64,000 nt of DNA from Nocardioides sp. (GTDB lineage Bacteria > Actinomycetota > Actinomycetes > Propionibacteriales > Nocardioidaceae), in assembly GCF_030149505.1 (NCBI RefSeq), contig NZ_JASBRN010000057.1, positions 18,276 to 82,275 on the forward strand, in the 5' to 3' direction. The notes under the pieces were generated by a model that worked only from the letters and a program-made list of their open reading frames with translations, was not told the DNA's origin and searched no databases. The position numbers were made by a program, and so were the translations under genes. Position 1 is the first letter of the stretch. The number at the start of each line of letters is the position of its first letter. This document shows, piece by piece, positions 16,780 to 25,332 of the stretch.

Positions 16780-18015
16780 GTGGATGACAGGACACCCCCT
16801 CCCGGTGGACAGCTCGTGACGGTGATCGGGGTGGGTGCAGACGGGACGTTCGAGCCCGCGGCGGAAGCGCTCCTGCGGGAGGCGGACGTCGTCCTCGGTG
16901 GCCGACGCCATCTCGACCTCGTGGCCGCAGTGCCGGGACAGGAACGACGCCCGTGGCCCTCCCCGCTGTTGCCCTCGATGCCGGACTTGCTCGCCGAACT
17001 GCAGGGGCGTCGAGTGGTGGCCCTGGCCTCCGGCGACCCGATGGTCTCGGGCATCGGCACGACGCTGGTCCGTACCCTCGGCGCGGATGCCGTCCGGGTC
17101 GTCCCGGCGGTGTCGTCCGTGGCCTTGGCGCGAGCGCGTATGCGCTGGTCAGCCGAGGAATCCGTGGTCGTCACACTGGTCGGTCGTCACGAGGCACGGG
17201 TGCTGCGGGAGGTCGCTCCGGGGCGACGGATCCTAGTGCTGACGTCGAGCGCCGAGACCCCGGCGATCGTCGGTGAGCTGCTGACGGAGACCGGTCATCC
17301 GGACGCTGCGATCACCCTGCTCAGTGACCTCGGGAGTGACGTCGAGTCGCGGTCCGTGAAGACCGCCCAGGAGTGGGCCCGGGTGACCGCCGCGGACGTG
17401 CCGGCGCTGCACGTGCTGGCAATCGAGATCCCCGCGGACGCTGAGCCCTGGCGCTCGTCTTGGGTGGCGGGACTGCCCGACCACGTCTTCGACAACGACG
17501 GCCAGCTCACCAAGCGTGACCTGAGGGCCTCGGCCTTGGCTCGCCTCTCCCCCGGGCCTGGTCAGCACCTCTGGGACGTGGGCGCAGGGGCCGGCTCGGT
17601 GGGTATTGAGTGGATGCGTGCGCACCCCACCTGTCGTACGACGGCGGTGGAGGCGGATGCTGAGCGCGCAGCCCGGGTAGCGCGCAACGCGACCCGTCTG
17701 GGCGTGCCAGACCTACGTGTGGTCGAGGGCCGCGCCCCCGACGCCCTCGCGGGCCTCCAGGCTGCGGACGCGATCTTCATCGGCGGCGGAGCCACCCGAC
17801 CCGGAGTCTTGGACGCCTGCATCGGCGCGTTAGGTCCGGGTGGGCGACTCGTGGTGCACGGCGTGACCCTGGAGACTGAGTCCCTTCTCGCAGACGCCTA
17901 CCGGACACACGGTGGCGAGCTCACCCGCCTAGCCGTGGAGACGACGCACCCTGTCGGCGCCTTCACCGGTTGGACGCCGCTACGGACCGTGACCCAGTGG
18001 AGCCTGTGCACCTGA
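16780..18015 (+). CDS. cobL: Precorrin-6Y C5,15-methyltransferase (decarboxylating) CobL
   Basis: The 411-residue protein fuses a CbiE-type C5 methyltransferase (residues about 10-200; VIGVGADGTFEPA, ALASGDPMVSGIGTTL) to a CbiT-type C15 methyltransferase/decarboxylase (about 225-411; LWDVGAGAGSVGIEWMR SAM motif, FIGGGAT). It methylates C5 and C15 and decarboxylates the acetate chain at C12. It starts with GTG, is divergent from the riboswitch-4 operon, and is not itself downstream of a riboswitch; a TAGCCT -10-like hexamer lies 8 bases before the start. Confidence 0.93.
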   Translation: MDDRTPPPGGQLVTVIGVGADGTFEPAAEALLREADVVLGGRRHLDLVAAVPGQERRPWPSPLLPSMPDLLAELQGRRVVALASGDPMVSGIGTTLVRTLGADAVRVVPAVSSVALARARMRWSAEESVVVTLVGRHEARVLREVAPGRRILVLTSSAETPAIVGELLTETGHPDAAITLLSDLGSDVESRSVKTAQEWARVTAADVPALHVLAIEIPADAEPWRSSWVAGLPDHVFDNDGQLTKRDLRASALARLSPGPGQHLWDVGAGAGSVGIEWMRAHPTCRTTAVEADAERAARVARNATRLGVPDLRVVEGRAPDALAGLQAADAIFIGGGATRPGVLDACIGALGPGGRLVVHGVTLETESLLADAYRTHGGELTRLAVETTHPVGAFTGWTPLRTVTQWSLCT

Positions 18016-18175
18016 GTCGGCTTGAGGTGCTGCACTCCGCAGCCTGTCGGCGCCGACCCGGGCTCGGTATTGGTCGAACGTCGTCTCCCACTGCATGAGG
18101 TGAGCTGAGACCTGCTCGGCAGCGGTTCTCTAGATGGTTCTTGTCGAGTAAACGTCGGATAGCCCGAACACGTAG

Positions 18176-18215
18176 AAGGGCCCCCCACCTGTTTGTGCAG
18201 GTGAGGGGCCCTTTT
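18176..18215. terminator. Strong bidirectional terminator between cobL and tRNA-Asn
   Basis: A near-perfect 16-base inverted repeat (arms 18176-18191 and 18198-18213, loop of 6) lies between the convergent cobL and tRNA-Asn genes. Read on the plus strand it is followed by TTTT. On the minus strand the single mismatch becomes a G-U pair, so it should also end the tRNA transcript. Confidence 0.85.
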
Positions 18216-18218
18216 CTG

Positions 18219-18291
18219 CTCCCCCGGTTGGACTCGAACCAACAACCCTCCGGTTAACAGCCGAATGCTCTGCCAGTTGAGCTACAGGGGA
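18219..18291 (-). tRNA. tRNA-Asn (GTT)
   Basis: The minus strand folds as a 73-base cloverleaf: acceptor stem TCCCCTG pairing with CGGGGGA (one G-U), D arm GCTCAACTGGCAGAGC, anticodon loop CTGTTAA with anticodon GTT, and T arm GGTTCGAGTCC. No CCA is encoded. The strong hairpin just downstream ends it. Confidence 0.95.
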
Positions 18292-18356
18292 TCGCGCAGC
18301 GCGCACACAGTAGCAAGGGGCCAGGAGGCCGGTGAAATCGGGCCGGGGCCGGCGCG

Positions 18357-18872
18357 TCAGAGCCCGCCGAGCTGCTCGCGGGCCTGCGCCAGGGCAGCCT
18401 TCGCGACCTCGCGGACGGCAGGGTCGTGGGGGTCGACGCCCTCGTCGTACTCGTAGATCCAGTGGATCGGTGAGCCGCCGGACGGCGCCCGCCGGGCGAT
18501 CACCCGCAGGCCCCGACGGCCGGTCACGGGGACGTGCCGCTGGTGCACGACCGAGGCGGTCACGCGCTCGCGAACCAGCTCCAGGAGCCGGCCGGGCTCC
18601 TCCAGCGTCCACGCGTGCTCGGGTCGGTCCTCGCCCCACGTGCCGACCTGGCTGACCCGCAGGATGCCGGTGTCGGCGTCCCAGTCGGCGGCCTCCACCT
18701 GCTCCCAGACGACCCGCAGGGTGCGGCCGTCACCCTCCCGCGCGTGCAGGGCGTCGCGGGTGCCGGCGACGACCGCGCCGTCGGTCGCGCGGGCCCAGGC
18801 CAGGACCCGCTCCCCCGGCAGGGACAGACCGTGGGGGTCGCGGTTGAACAGGCTTCTCGAGATCCGGCCCAT
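18357..18872 (-). CDS. Conserved actinobacterial protein of unknown function next to dnaG
   Basis: The 171-residue product is soluble, with no signal peptide or membrane helix. It has the style of a small beta-rich domain (LPGERVLAWARATDGAVVAGTRDALHA...) that resembles uncharacterised actinobacterial proteins found beside dnaG, but I do not recognise a named function. The ATG overlaps the dnaG stop by one base (TGATG), so it is translationally coupled to primase. It ends about 65 bases upstream of tRNA-Asn, which is on the same strand. The coding assignment is firm from the overlap and GC3 pattern; function is unknown. Confidence 0.8.
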   Translation of the reverse strand: MGRISRSLFNRDPHGLSLPGERVLAWARATDGAVVAGTRDALHAREGDGRTLRVVWEQVEAADWDADTGILRVSQVGTWGEDRPEHAWTLEEPGRLLELVRERVTASVVHQRHVPVTGRRGLRVIARRAPSGGSPIHWIYEYDEGVDPHDPAVREVAKAALAQAREQLGGL

Positions 18873-20785
18873 CAGTGCGCCGCCTCCCCTGCCACGAGCT
18901 GGTCGCGCAGTCCGCGCCGGTGCTGCTCCAGGGCGGCGAGCTCGCCGAACATGCGGTTGTAGGCCTCCGGTTCCTCGACGGGGTTGGTGCGCTGCAGCCG
19001 CGACTTCACCGAGGCGATCCGGCGCGCCGAGGTCAGCTCCAGCAGCCGCAGGACGTGGTGGGTGACGTAGGCGGCGTCCGGCTGCTTGGGGGTCAGCACC
19101 GGCTCGACCGCCAGCGCGGCGACCGCCGAGGAGACCTCGGGGTCGGTGGCGGCGTCGCGCAGCCGACCCGCCCACGTCGGGTCGCCGGAGCCCTGCGCAG
19201 GACCGCCCAGCGCGGTGACCGCCTCCCACACGCCGCGGTAGACGGGGTGGGTGAAGTCGTCGGGTCCGATGTCCCCGGTGAGGCGGCCGATGCCCATGGG
19301 GTGCTGCACGACGAGCTTCAGCAGCTCGCGCTCCAGGCGGAACCGCGGGTCGAGCAGGTCGGGGACAGCCGGCCGGGCCGGGGCCGCCGCGGCCACCGCT
19401 GCGGGCGCCTGCGTGCGCGGGCCGCGCTCGGCCGGGGGGCGTGCGGCGGCCCGGCGTACCTCCGCCAGGACGGCGTTGGGGTCGACCTCCCCGCCGATGA
19501 GACGCGAGATCTCCTGGGCGAACGCGGTGATCTTGGCCTGGTCGCGCACCGAGGCCACGACCCGCGCGGCCTCGCGCATGGCGTCGATCCGGCCGTCGGC
19601 GCGGTCGAGGTCGTGCTTGCCGATGATGTTGCCGATGACGAAGCGGTACAGCGGGACCCGGCGCGCCACCAGCTCGCGCACCGCCGCCTCGCCGGTCGCG
19701 AGGTCGCCGGTGGACATCCGCAGGTCGCAGGGGTCCATGCCGGACGGCTCGACGGCGACGTAGGTCTGCGACACGAAGTTCTGGTCGCCGCCGAAGGCGC
19801 GCAGCGCAGCTTTCTGCCCGGCGGCGTCACCGTCGAAGGTGAAGATGACCTCGCCGCGGAACTCCTCGTGGTCGTGCAGGAAGCGGCGCAGCACCCGGGC
19901 GTGGTCGTCGCCGAAGGCGGTGCCGCAGGTGGCCACGGCCGTGCCGACGCCGGAGAGGTGGCAGGCCATGACGTCGGTGTAGCCCTCGACGATGACCGCC
20001 TGGCTGGTGCGCCCGATCTCGCGACGCGCCAGGTCGATGCCGTAGAGGACGTGCGACTTCTTGTAGATCGGCGTCTCGGCGGTGTTGAGGTACTTCGCCT
20101 CGATCCGGTCGTCGTCGAAGATCCGGCGCGCACCGAAGCCGATGGTCTCCCCGCTCGGCTCGCGGATCGGCCACAGCAGCCGGCCGCGGAACTTGTCGTA
20201 CGGCGAACGGCCGACCGCCACCAGCCCGGCCACCGTCAGCTCCTCGACCGAGAAGCCCTTCTGCTGCAGGTGCCGGTAGAGCGCCTCCCCCGCACGCGGG
20301 GCGAACCCGATCCCGAAGGTGTCTGCCGCGGCCTTGTCGAAGCCGCGCTCGGCGAGGAACTGCCGCGCCACCAGGGCGTCGGGGCTGCCGAGTTGGTCGG
20401 CGTAGAACTCCTGGGCGTGCTTGTGCGCCTCCACCAGCCGGCCGCGCTGGGGGCCCTTGGGTCGCTCGGGGGCGTCGCCGTCCTCGCGCTGCAACGCCAC
20501 CCCGGTCTTGTCGGCCAGCCGCTCGACGGCCTCGGAGAAGGACAGCGCGTCGATCTTCATCAGGAAGGTGATGACGTCGCCGCCCTCCTGGCAGCCGAAA
20601 CAATGAAAGAAACCGCGACTCGGTGTCACGTGAAAAGACGGGGACTTCTCGTCGTGGAAGGGGCAGAGCCCCTTCATCGAGCCGCCGCCGGCGTTGCGCA
20701 GGGTGACGTACTGGCTCACGACCTCGTCGATCCGAGCTTTCTCGCGCACCTCGGCGATGCTGTCGTCTCGGATCCGGCCTGGCAC
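18872..20785 (-). CDS. dnaG: DNA primase DnaG
   Basis: The 637-residue primase synthesises RNA primers at the replication fork. It has the N-terminal CHC2 zinc ribbon (C41, H44, C62, C65 in CPFHDEKSPSF...HCFGC), the RNA polymerase/TOPRIM core (VIVEGYTDVMA followed by TCGTAFGDDH and FDGDAAGQKA), and a C-terminal DnaB-binding region. Length is typical. The GTG start lies 7 bases after a TAGGAT -10-like hexamer (20798-20793 on the minus strand), so the mRNA is probably leaderless. The next gene downstream overlaps its stop. Confidence 0.97.
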   Translation of the reverse strand: MPGRIRDDSIAEVREKARIDEVVSQYVTLRNAGGGSMKGLCPFHDEKSPSFHVTPSRGFFHCFGCQEGGDVITFLMKIDALSFSEAVERLADKTGVALQREDGDAPERPKGPQRGRLVEAHKHAQEFYADQLGSPDALVARQFLAERGFDKAAADTFGIGFAPRAGEALYRHLQQKGFSVEELTVAGLVAVGRSPYDKFRGRLLWPIREPSGETIGFGARRIFDDDRIEAKYLNTAETPIYKKSHVLYGIDLARREIGRTSQAVIVEGYTDVMACHLSGVGTAVATCGTAFGDDHARVLRRFLHDHEEFRGEVIFTFDGDAAGQKAALRAFGGDQNFVSQTYVAVEPSGMDPCDLRMSTGDLATGEAAVRELVARRVPLYRFVIGNIIGKHDLDRADGRIDAMREAARVVASVRDQAKITAFAQEISRLIGGEVDPNAVLAEVRRAAARPPAERGPRTQAPAAVAAAAPARPAVPDLLDPRFRLERELLKLVVQHPMGIGRLTGDIGPDDFTHPVYRGVWEAVTALGGPAQGSGDPTWAGRLRDAATDPEVSSAVAALAVEPVLTPKQPDAAYVTHHVLRLLELTSARRIASVKSRLQRTNPVEEPEAYNRMFGELAALEQHRRGLRDQLVAGEAAH

Positions 20786-20815
20786 GTCGGCGATCCTACG
20801 GGCGCGCGTGCTCGC

Positions 20816-21745
20816 TCAGTAGGCGCCCGTCATCTGGTTGTGGAGGGGCTCGCCCGCGGCGTAGCGACGCAGCTGCTCGCGGACGAGTCGGTGGGCACGC
20901 GGCCACATGGCCGAGGACGCGCCGCCCACGTGCGGGGAGACCAACAGGCCGGGGGCCTCCCACCACGGGCTGTCGGCGGGCAGCGGTTCGGTGTCGACGA
21001 CGTCGACGGCCGCCGTGAGCCGGCCGGCGTGCAGCTCGGCAAGCAAGGCGGGGGTGTCCACCACCGGGCCGCGCGCCATGTTGACCAGCAGCGCACCGTC
21101 CCTCATCCGGGCCAGGAAAGCCGCGTCGACCAGTCCGCGGGTCTCGGGCGTGAGAGGGCAGATCAGCACCACCACGTCGGCGTCGGGCAGCAGCGCGGGC
21201 AGCTCCTCGAAGGAGTGGACGGGGCCACGCTCGTCGGTGCGCGCGGTCCGCGCCACGCGCACGACCTCGGTCTCGAACGCGAGCAGCCGCTCCTCGATGG
21301 CGCGGCCGATGGCGCCGTACCCCACGAGCAGGACCCGGCGGTCGGCGAGCGCCGGCCGCCAGCGGGTGTTCCACCGGCGGGCGTGCTGGTCGCGGACCAT
21401 GCCGGGGACGTCGCGCAACGAGGCGAGGACGAGGGTCAGCGCGAGCTCGGCGGTCGAGGTGTCGTGGATGCCGCGGCCGTTGCAGAGCGTCACCCCCTCG
21501 GGCACCCGGTCACGGACGTTGTCGACGCCGGCCGAGAGCAGCTGCACCACCTCGAGCGAGGTCATCCGCGGCAGGACCTCACCCACCGCGGGCCCCATCT
21601 GGTACGGCGCCACGTAGAAGCGCACGTCGCCGACCGAGTCCGGGACGTGCACGGTCGGGTCGACGACCTCGTAGCGCAGGCCGTCGGGGACCTCGCCCAG
21701 CTCGGAGGGGTCGAAGGGCAGCCAGACCAGGGGCGAGTCGCTCAC
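20816..21745 (-). CDS. D-2-hydroxyacid dehydrogenase family protein
   Basis: This 309-residue NAD(P)-dependent oxidoreductase has the Rossmann motif VLLVGYGAIGRAIEERL (residues about 138-154), the NMARGPVVD loop (222-230) and a C-terminal PHVGGAS block with the catalytic His (272), following the Arg/Glu/His scheme of the D-isomer-specific 2-hydroxyacid dehydrogenases. The exact substrate cannot be read. The GTG start is 7 bases past a TAGCCT hexamer that overlaps the dgt stop codon, suggesting a leaderless promoter inside the end of dgt. It lies between dgt and dnaG on the same strand. Confidence 0.85.
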   Translation of the reverse strand: MSDSPLVWLPFDPSELGEVPDGLRYEVVDPTVHVPDSVGDVRFYVAPYQMGPAVGEVLPRMTSLEVVQLLSAGVDNVRDRVPEGVTLCNGRGIHDTSTAELALTLVLASLRDVPGMVRDQHARRWNTRWRPALADRRVLLVGYGAIGRAIEERLLAFETEVVRVARTARTDERGPVHSFEELPALLPDADVVVLICPLTPETRGLVDAAFLARMRDGALLVNMARGPVVDTPALLAELHAGRLTAAVDVVDTEPLPADSPWWEAPGLLVSPHVGGASSAMWPRAHRLVREQLRRYAAGEPLHNQMTGAY

Positions 21746-21755
21746 CCCGGCGAGG

Positions 21756-22994
21756 CTACCGACGCAGGCGCAGGGCCTCCCAGCGGGAGACGGCCGAGGC
21801 GTCCGTGAGCGAGGCGACCTGGTCGACGACCACGCGCAGCCGCGCGGGGTCGTCGGTCGCGGCGTGCCAGTCGTCGGCGAAGGGCCGGTCCAGGGCGTCG
21901 GGCCCACGGTGGGCCAGCAGCGCGACCAGCTCGCCGAGCAGCTCGCGCTGGCGGGCCAGGACGGCCAGGCGGTCCTCGGCCTGCATGACGTAGTGCGCGG
22001 CGATGCCCTTGAGCACCAGCATCTCCAGGCCGGTGCGGTGCGGGACCTGCAGGTCTGCGGCGTACCGGACGAAGGGGCCGGGCCCGGCCGCGTGGGTCGC
22101 CGCCTGCACGGCACCGCAGAAGCGGCCGATCAGGTCGCTGGTGAGGTTCTTCAGCGAACCCAGCGAGCGGCGGGTGCCGTCGTAGGCGGTCGTGGGCCAG
22201 GAGCCGACCGCCCGCAGGTCGGCCAGCACCTCGTCGAGCTCGTCGTCGGTCGCGGACACCGAGTACCACTCGCGCAGCGTCGCCCACACTGCCGGCGGGT
22301 CGATGGCGGTGAGGTCGACCCGGCCGGCCACGACGCCGTCCTCGACGTCGTGCACGGAGTACGCGACGTCGTCGGCGAGGTCCATGACCTGCGCCTCCAG
22401 GCAGCGCCGCTGGCCCCCAGGGGCACCCTGCCGCAGCCAGGTGAAGACAGGCAGGTCGTCGGCGTAGACGCCGAACTTGCCCTCGCGCGCCTGCTCGAGC
22501 GGCCAGGGGTACTTCGTGCAGGCGTCCAGGGTGGCCCGGGTCAGGTTGAGCCCCACCGAGCGCCCCTCGGCGTCGACGCTCTTGGCCTCCAGCCGGGTCA
22601 GCAGCCGCAGGGTCTGGGCGTTGCCCTCGAAGCCGCCGGCCTGCGCGGCCAGGTCCGCCAGCACCCGCTCGCCGTTGTGGCCGAAGGGCGGGTGGCCCAG
22701 GTCGTGGGCCAGTGCCGCGGTCTCGGCGATGTCGGGCAGGCTCCCCAGCGCGCGGGAGAGGTCGCGGGCGACCTGGGCGACCTCGAGGCTGTGCGTCAGC
22801 CGGTTGCGGACGAAGTCGTCGCTCTGCGGCCCGACCACCTGGGTCTTGGCGGCCAGGCGGCGCGAGGACGCCGCGTGCACGACGCGGGCCCGGTCACGCT
22901 CGAACGGGGTGCGCTCGGGGGCGTCGACCCGCTTCGGCGGCTCCGGGACCAGGCGCGCGCGGGCGTGGTCGTCGTACAGCTCCAGGGCGTCCAT
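21756..22994 (-). CDS. dgt: Deoxyguanosinetriphosphate triphosphohydrolase-like protein
   Basis: The 412-residue protein is an HD-domain dNTP triphosphohydrolase: RNRLTHSLEVAQVAR supplies the first metal His, AALAHDLGHPPFGHNGE the HD pair and the GHNGE signature, and VMDLADDVAYSVHDVEDG a later metal Asp. It converts dNTPs to nucleosides plus triphosphate and helps balance dNTP pools. The ATG before DALELYDDH was chosen; the 44-residue extension upstream is low-complexity and lacks family features. It is next to dnaG as in many actinobacteria. Confidence 0.92.
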   Translation of the reverse strand: MDALELYDDHARARLVPEPPKRVDAPERTPFERDRARVVHAASSRRLAAKTQVVGPQSDDFVRNRLTHSLEVAQVARDLSRALGSLPDIAETAALAHDLGHPPFGHNGERVLADLAAQAGGFEGNAQTLRLLTRLEAKSVDAEGRSVGLNLTRATLDACTKYPWPLEQAREGKFGVYADDLPVFTWLRQGAPGGQRRCLEAQVMDLADDVAYSVHDVEDGVVAGRVDLTAIDPPAVWATLREWYSVSATDDELDEVLADLRAVGSWPTTAYDGTRRSLGSLKNLTSDLIGRFCGAVQAATHAAGPGPFVRYAADLQVPHRTGLEMLVLKGIAAHYVMQAEDRLAVLARQRELLGELVALLAHRGPDALDRPFADDWHAATDDPARLRVVVDQVASLTDASAVSRWEALRLRR

Positions 22995-23053
22995 CGAGGC
23001 GGAGCCTAGAGGAGCGAGCCGACGACCCGGCCCGCGCGGGCCCGGCCCTTGCG

Positions 23054-23950
23054 TCAGTACGTCGTGACGTGGACGTGGTCGTAGTGGTTGGCCGTGACCG
23101 AGCCGCGGTCCTCCATGCCACGCCAACCTTCGCCGCTGCGCTCGACCGACCAGATGTTGCGGGCGTGGATGACGTAGGAGACGCCCAGGTCGGCGTAGTT
23201 GGCGCGGACGAACTCCGCCACCTGCCAGGCCAGGTCGCCGGAGACCATGATGTCGACCGCGATGCCCTGGGCGTGCTCACCGTCGCTGCGGAGCGTGCCA
23301 TAGGTCGTGATGCTCGGGAAGTTCGCGCACACCGCGCGGTGGACCGCCGCGATGTTGGGGCTGACGCCGGAGGGCACGCTCGTGCCGTTGGTGCACGAGG
23401 CCTCCGAGGGCGCGACCTGCGCGGCCGGCTTCTCGTCGGAGAGGTAGCCCTGGGTGACCCAGCGGGCCTCGCCGTCGACGACGACCTCGTCGCGGCCGTA
23501 GAGGCTGCGGCCGGTGACGAGGACCTTCTTGCCCTCGTCGAGCACGCCGACCTTCTTGGCCTTCTCGCCGGGCTCGGTCCACAGGTTCAGCGGGGCGGTG
23601 GCCCACAGCTTCGTGTCGGCCCGCTTGATCGCCTTGGCGACGGCCTGGCGCGAGGTCACGCGCTCGAGCTTGGTCTTCTCCTGCTGGGGGGCCGAGCGGT
23701 CCGCGGTGCGGGAGACCAGCTCCTCGCGCAGGTCCGGCAGCCCGGCGGAGGCGTCGGTCCCCGCGAAGGCCTGGCGCAGGTCGGCGGCGGTGGTGCGGGC
23801 GACGGCGGTCTCACTGGCAGGGGCGTCGCTGAAGGCGACTCCCAGGGAGACCACGGAGGCGGTCGCGAACAGGGCGAGGGGGCCTGCCACGAGGATGGCT
23901 CGGGGCTTCCGGCGGGCATCGGTGTCCCGCTTGTGGCGATGATCTGCCAC
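23054..23950 (-). CDS. Secreted SH3-like / VanY-like (M15-type) cell-wall protein
   Basis: The 298-residue product has a basic N-terminus and one hydrophobic segment (residues about 18-40), indicating an exported or anchored protein. Residues about 115-170 (LNLWTEPGEKAKKVGVLDEGKKVLVTG) form a bacterial SH3-like repeat. The C-terminal part has DGEHAQGIAVDIMV and HYDHVHVT, the His/Asp pattern of VanY/D-Ala-D-Ala carboxypeptidase-like domains. A peptidoglycan role is therefore likely. It is preceded by a 194-base gap (23951-24144), where I see no confident promoter or riboswitch. Confidence 0.8.
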   Translation of the reverse strand: MADHRHKRDTDARRKPRAILVAGPLALFATASVVSLGVAFSDAPASETAVARTTAADLRQAFAGTDASAGLPDLREELVSRTADRSAPQQEKTKLERVTSRQAVAKAIKRADTKLWATAPLNLWTEPGEKAKKVGVLDEGKKVLVTGRSLYGRDEVVVDGEARWVTQGYLSDEKPAAQVAPSEASCTNGTSVPSGVSPNIAAVHRAVCANFPSITTYGTLRSDGEHAQGIAVDIMVSGDLAWQVAEFVRANYADLGVSYVIHARNIWSVERSGEGWRGMEDRGSVTANHYDHVHVTTY

Positions 23951-24144
23951 AGCGCTGATCCTTAGCTGTCGAGGTCGGGGGATGTGCGCGCGATTCCTGG
24001 GTACCAGGCTCGTGCGCGGTCAGTAGTGGACCACAGCCGCAAGACCGTGACCGCATCGTGACCTGGAAATGAGGGGTGTCTCTGCTCACCCGTGGTGGGC
24101 CAGGTCACACCGTACCCGGGACGCGCGGACGGAGGGGTGGCTTC

Positions 24145-25299
24145 TCAACCGCCGGAGTGCAGGTCCTCCTCGACCGCGCAGCCCCGGCCGTCGGCGTCGT
24201 CGAGCCAGCCCTCCGGCAGCACCACCCGCGCGCGCGGGGAGCCCTGCCGCCCGCGCGGTGTGCCGAGCTCGGAGCGCGGGAACTCCTCGTCCGGGTCCAG
24301 CTCGGCCAGCAGCGCGTCGAGGTCGGCCAGGGTGCTGACCAGGCCGAGGTCACGACGCCTCTCGCCTCCCGCGGAGAAGCCCTTGAGGTACCAGGACACG
24401 TGCTTGCGGAACTCCTTGCAGCCGCGCTCCTCCCCCATGTGCTGGCACAGCAGCTCGGCGTGCCGGCGCATCATCGCCGCGACCTCGCCGAGTCGCGGGA
24501 GCGTCGCGACCTCCTGACCGGCGAAGGCCGCGGCCAGGTCGCGGAAGAGCCAGGGGCGGCCCAGGCAGCCGCGGCCGACGACGACGCCGGCCACCCCGGT
24601 CTGCTCGACCATCCGCAGCGCGTCCGCCGCCTCCCAGATGTCACCGTTGCCGAGCACCGGGATGTCGACGGCAGCCACGAGCTCGCCGATCGCGTCCCAG
24701 TCGGCCTGCCCGGAGTAGGCCTGGGCGACGGTGCGGCCGTGCAGCGCGATCGCGGCGGCGCCGCTCTCCTGGGCGATCCGCCCGGCGTCGAGGTAGGTCA
24801 GGTGGTCCTGGTCGATGCCCTTGCGGGTCTTCATCGTCACGGGCACGTCGTAGGGCGCCGCGGCCCGCACCGCGTGCTCGAGGATCTCGGCGAGCAGCCC
24901 GCGCTTCCACGGCAACGCGCCGCCGCCGCCCTTGCGGGTCACCTTCGGGACCGGGCAGCCGAAGTTGAGGTCGATGTGGGCGACGCCGTGCTCGGCGCAG
25001 AGGATCTCGGCGGCCTTGCCGACGTGGACCGGGTCGGTGCCGTAGAGCTGCACCGAGCGCACGGTCTCCAGCTCGTCGAAGACGAGCATGTCGCGCGTGT
25101 GCTGGTCGCCCTCGACCAGGCCGCGGCTGGTGATCATCTCGCAGACGTACAGACCGGCACCCTGCTCCGCGCACAGGCGGCGGTACGCCGCGTTCGTGAT
25201 GCCGGCCATCGGCGCGAGCACCACGGGGGTCGGCACGTGAAGGTTCCCGAGCGTCAGGCCGGGGTGCTGTGCGACGTCGGTGGCGGACGGGTCGTGCAT
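24145..25299 (-). CDS. dusB: tRNA-dihydrouridine synthase (DusB type)
   Basis: The 384-residue flavoprotein reduces uridines in tRNA D-loops. Family motifs are LAPMAGITNAAYR (residues about 29-41), IDLNFGCPVPKVTRKGGG with the catalytic Cys (about 125), TMKTRKGI, and GNGDIW. The C-terminal extension after about residue 330 is longer than in E. coli DusB but usual for actinobacteria. The ATG before HDPSATD was taken; another ATG three codons upstream is equally possible. It is divergent from the IMPase-like gene with about 33 bases between starts, so promoters must overlap. Confidence 0.92.
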   Translation of the reverse strand: MHDPSATDVAQHPGLTLGNLHVPTPVVLAPMAGITNAAYRRLCAEQGAGLYVCEMITSRGLVEGDQHTRDMLVFDELETVRSVQLYGTDPVHVGKAAEILCAEHGVAHIDLNFGCPVPKVTRKGGGGALPWKRGLLAEILEHAVRAAAPYDVPVTMKTRKGIDQDHLTYLDAGRIAQESGAAAIALHGRTVAQAYSGQADWDAIGELVAAVDIPVLGNGDIWEAADALRMVEQTGVAGVVVGRGCLGRPWLFRDLAAAFAGQEVATLPRLGEVAAMMRRHAELLCQHMGEERGCKEFRKHVSWYLKGFSAGGERRRDLGLVSTLADLDALLAELDPDEEFPRSELGTPRGRQGSPRARVVLPEGWLDDADGRGCAVEEDLHSGG

Positions 25300-25332
25300 G
25301 GGACCCATGGTGCGCGATGGGAGGCTGGCCCC

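Noticed and set aside
18872..21808. A 977-residue plus-strand ORF antisense to dnaG and the dehydrogenase
   Set aside because: It is the mirror of real minus-strand genes; the product is Arg/Gly/Val-rich without domains.
23951..24110. Possible c-di-AMP (ydaO) riboswitch upstream of the VanY-like gene
   Set aside because: A GACAGCTAAGG segment near the end resembles the ydaO 3' motif, but the conserved GGGGGAACCA and other core elements are not visible in order.
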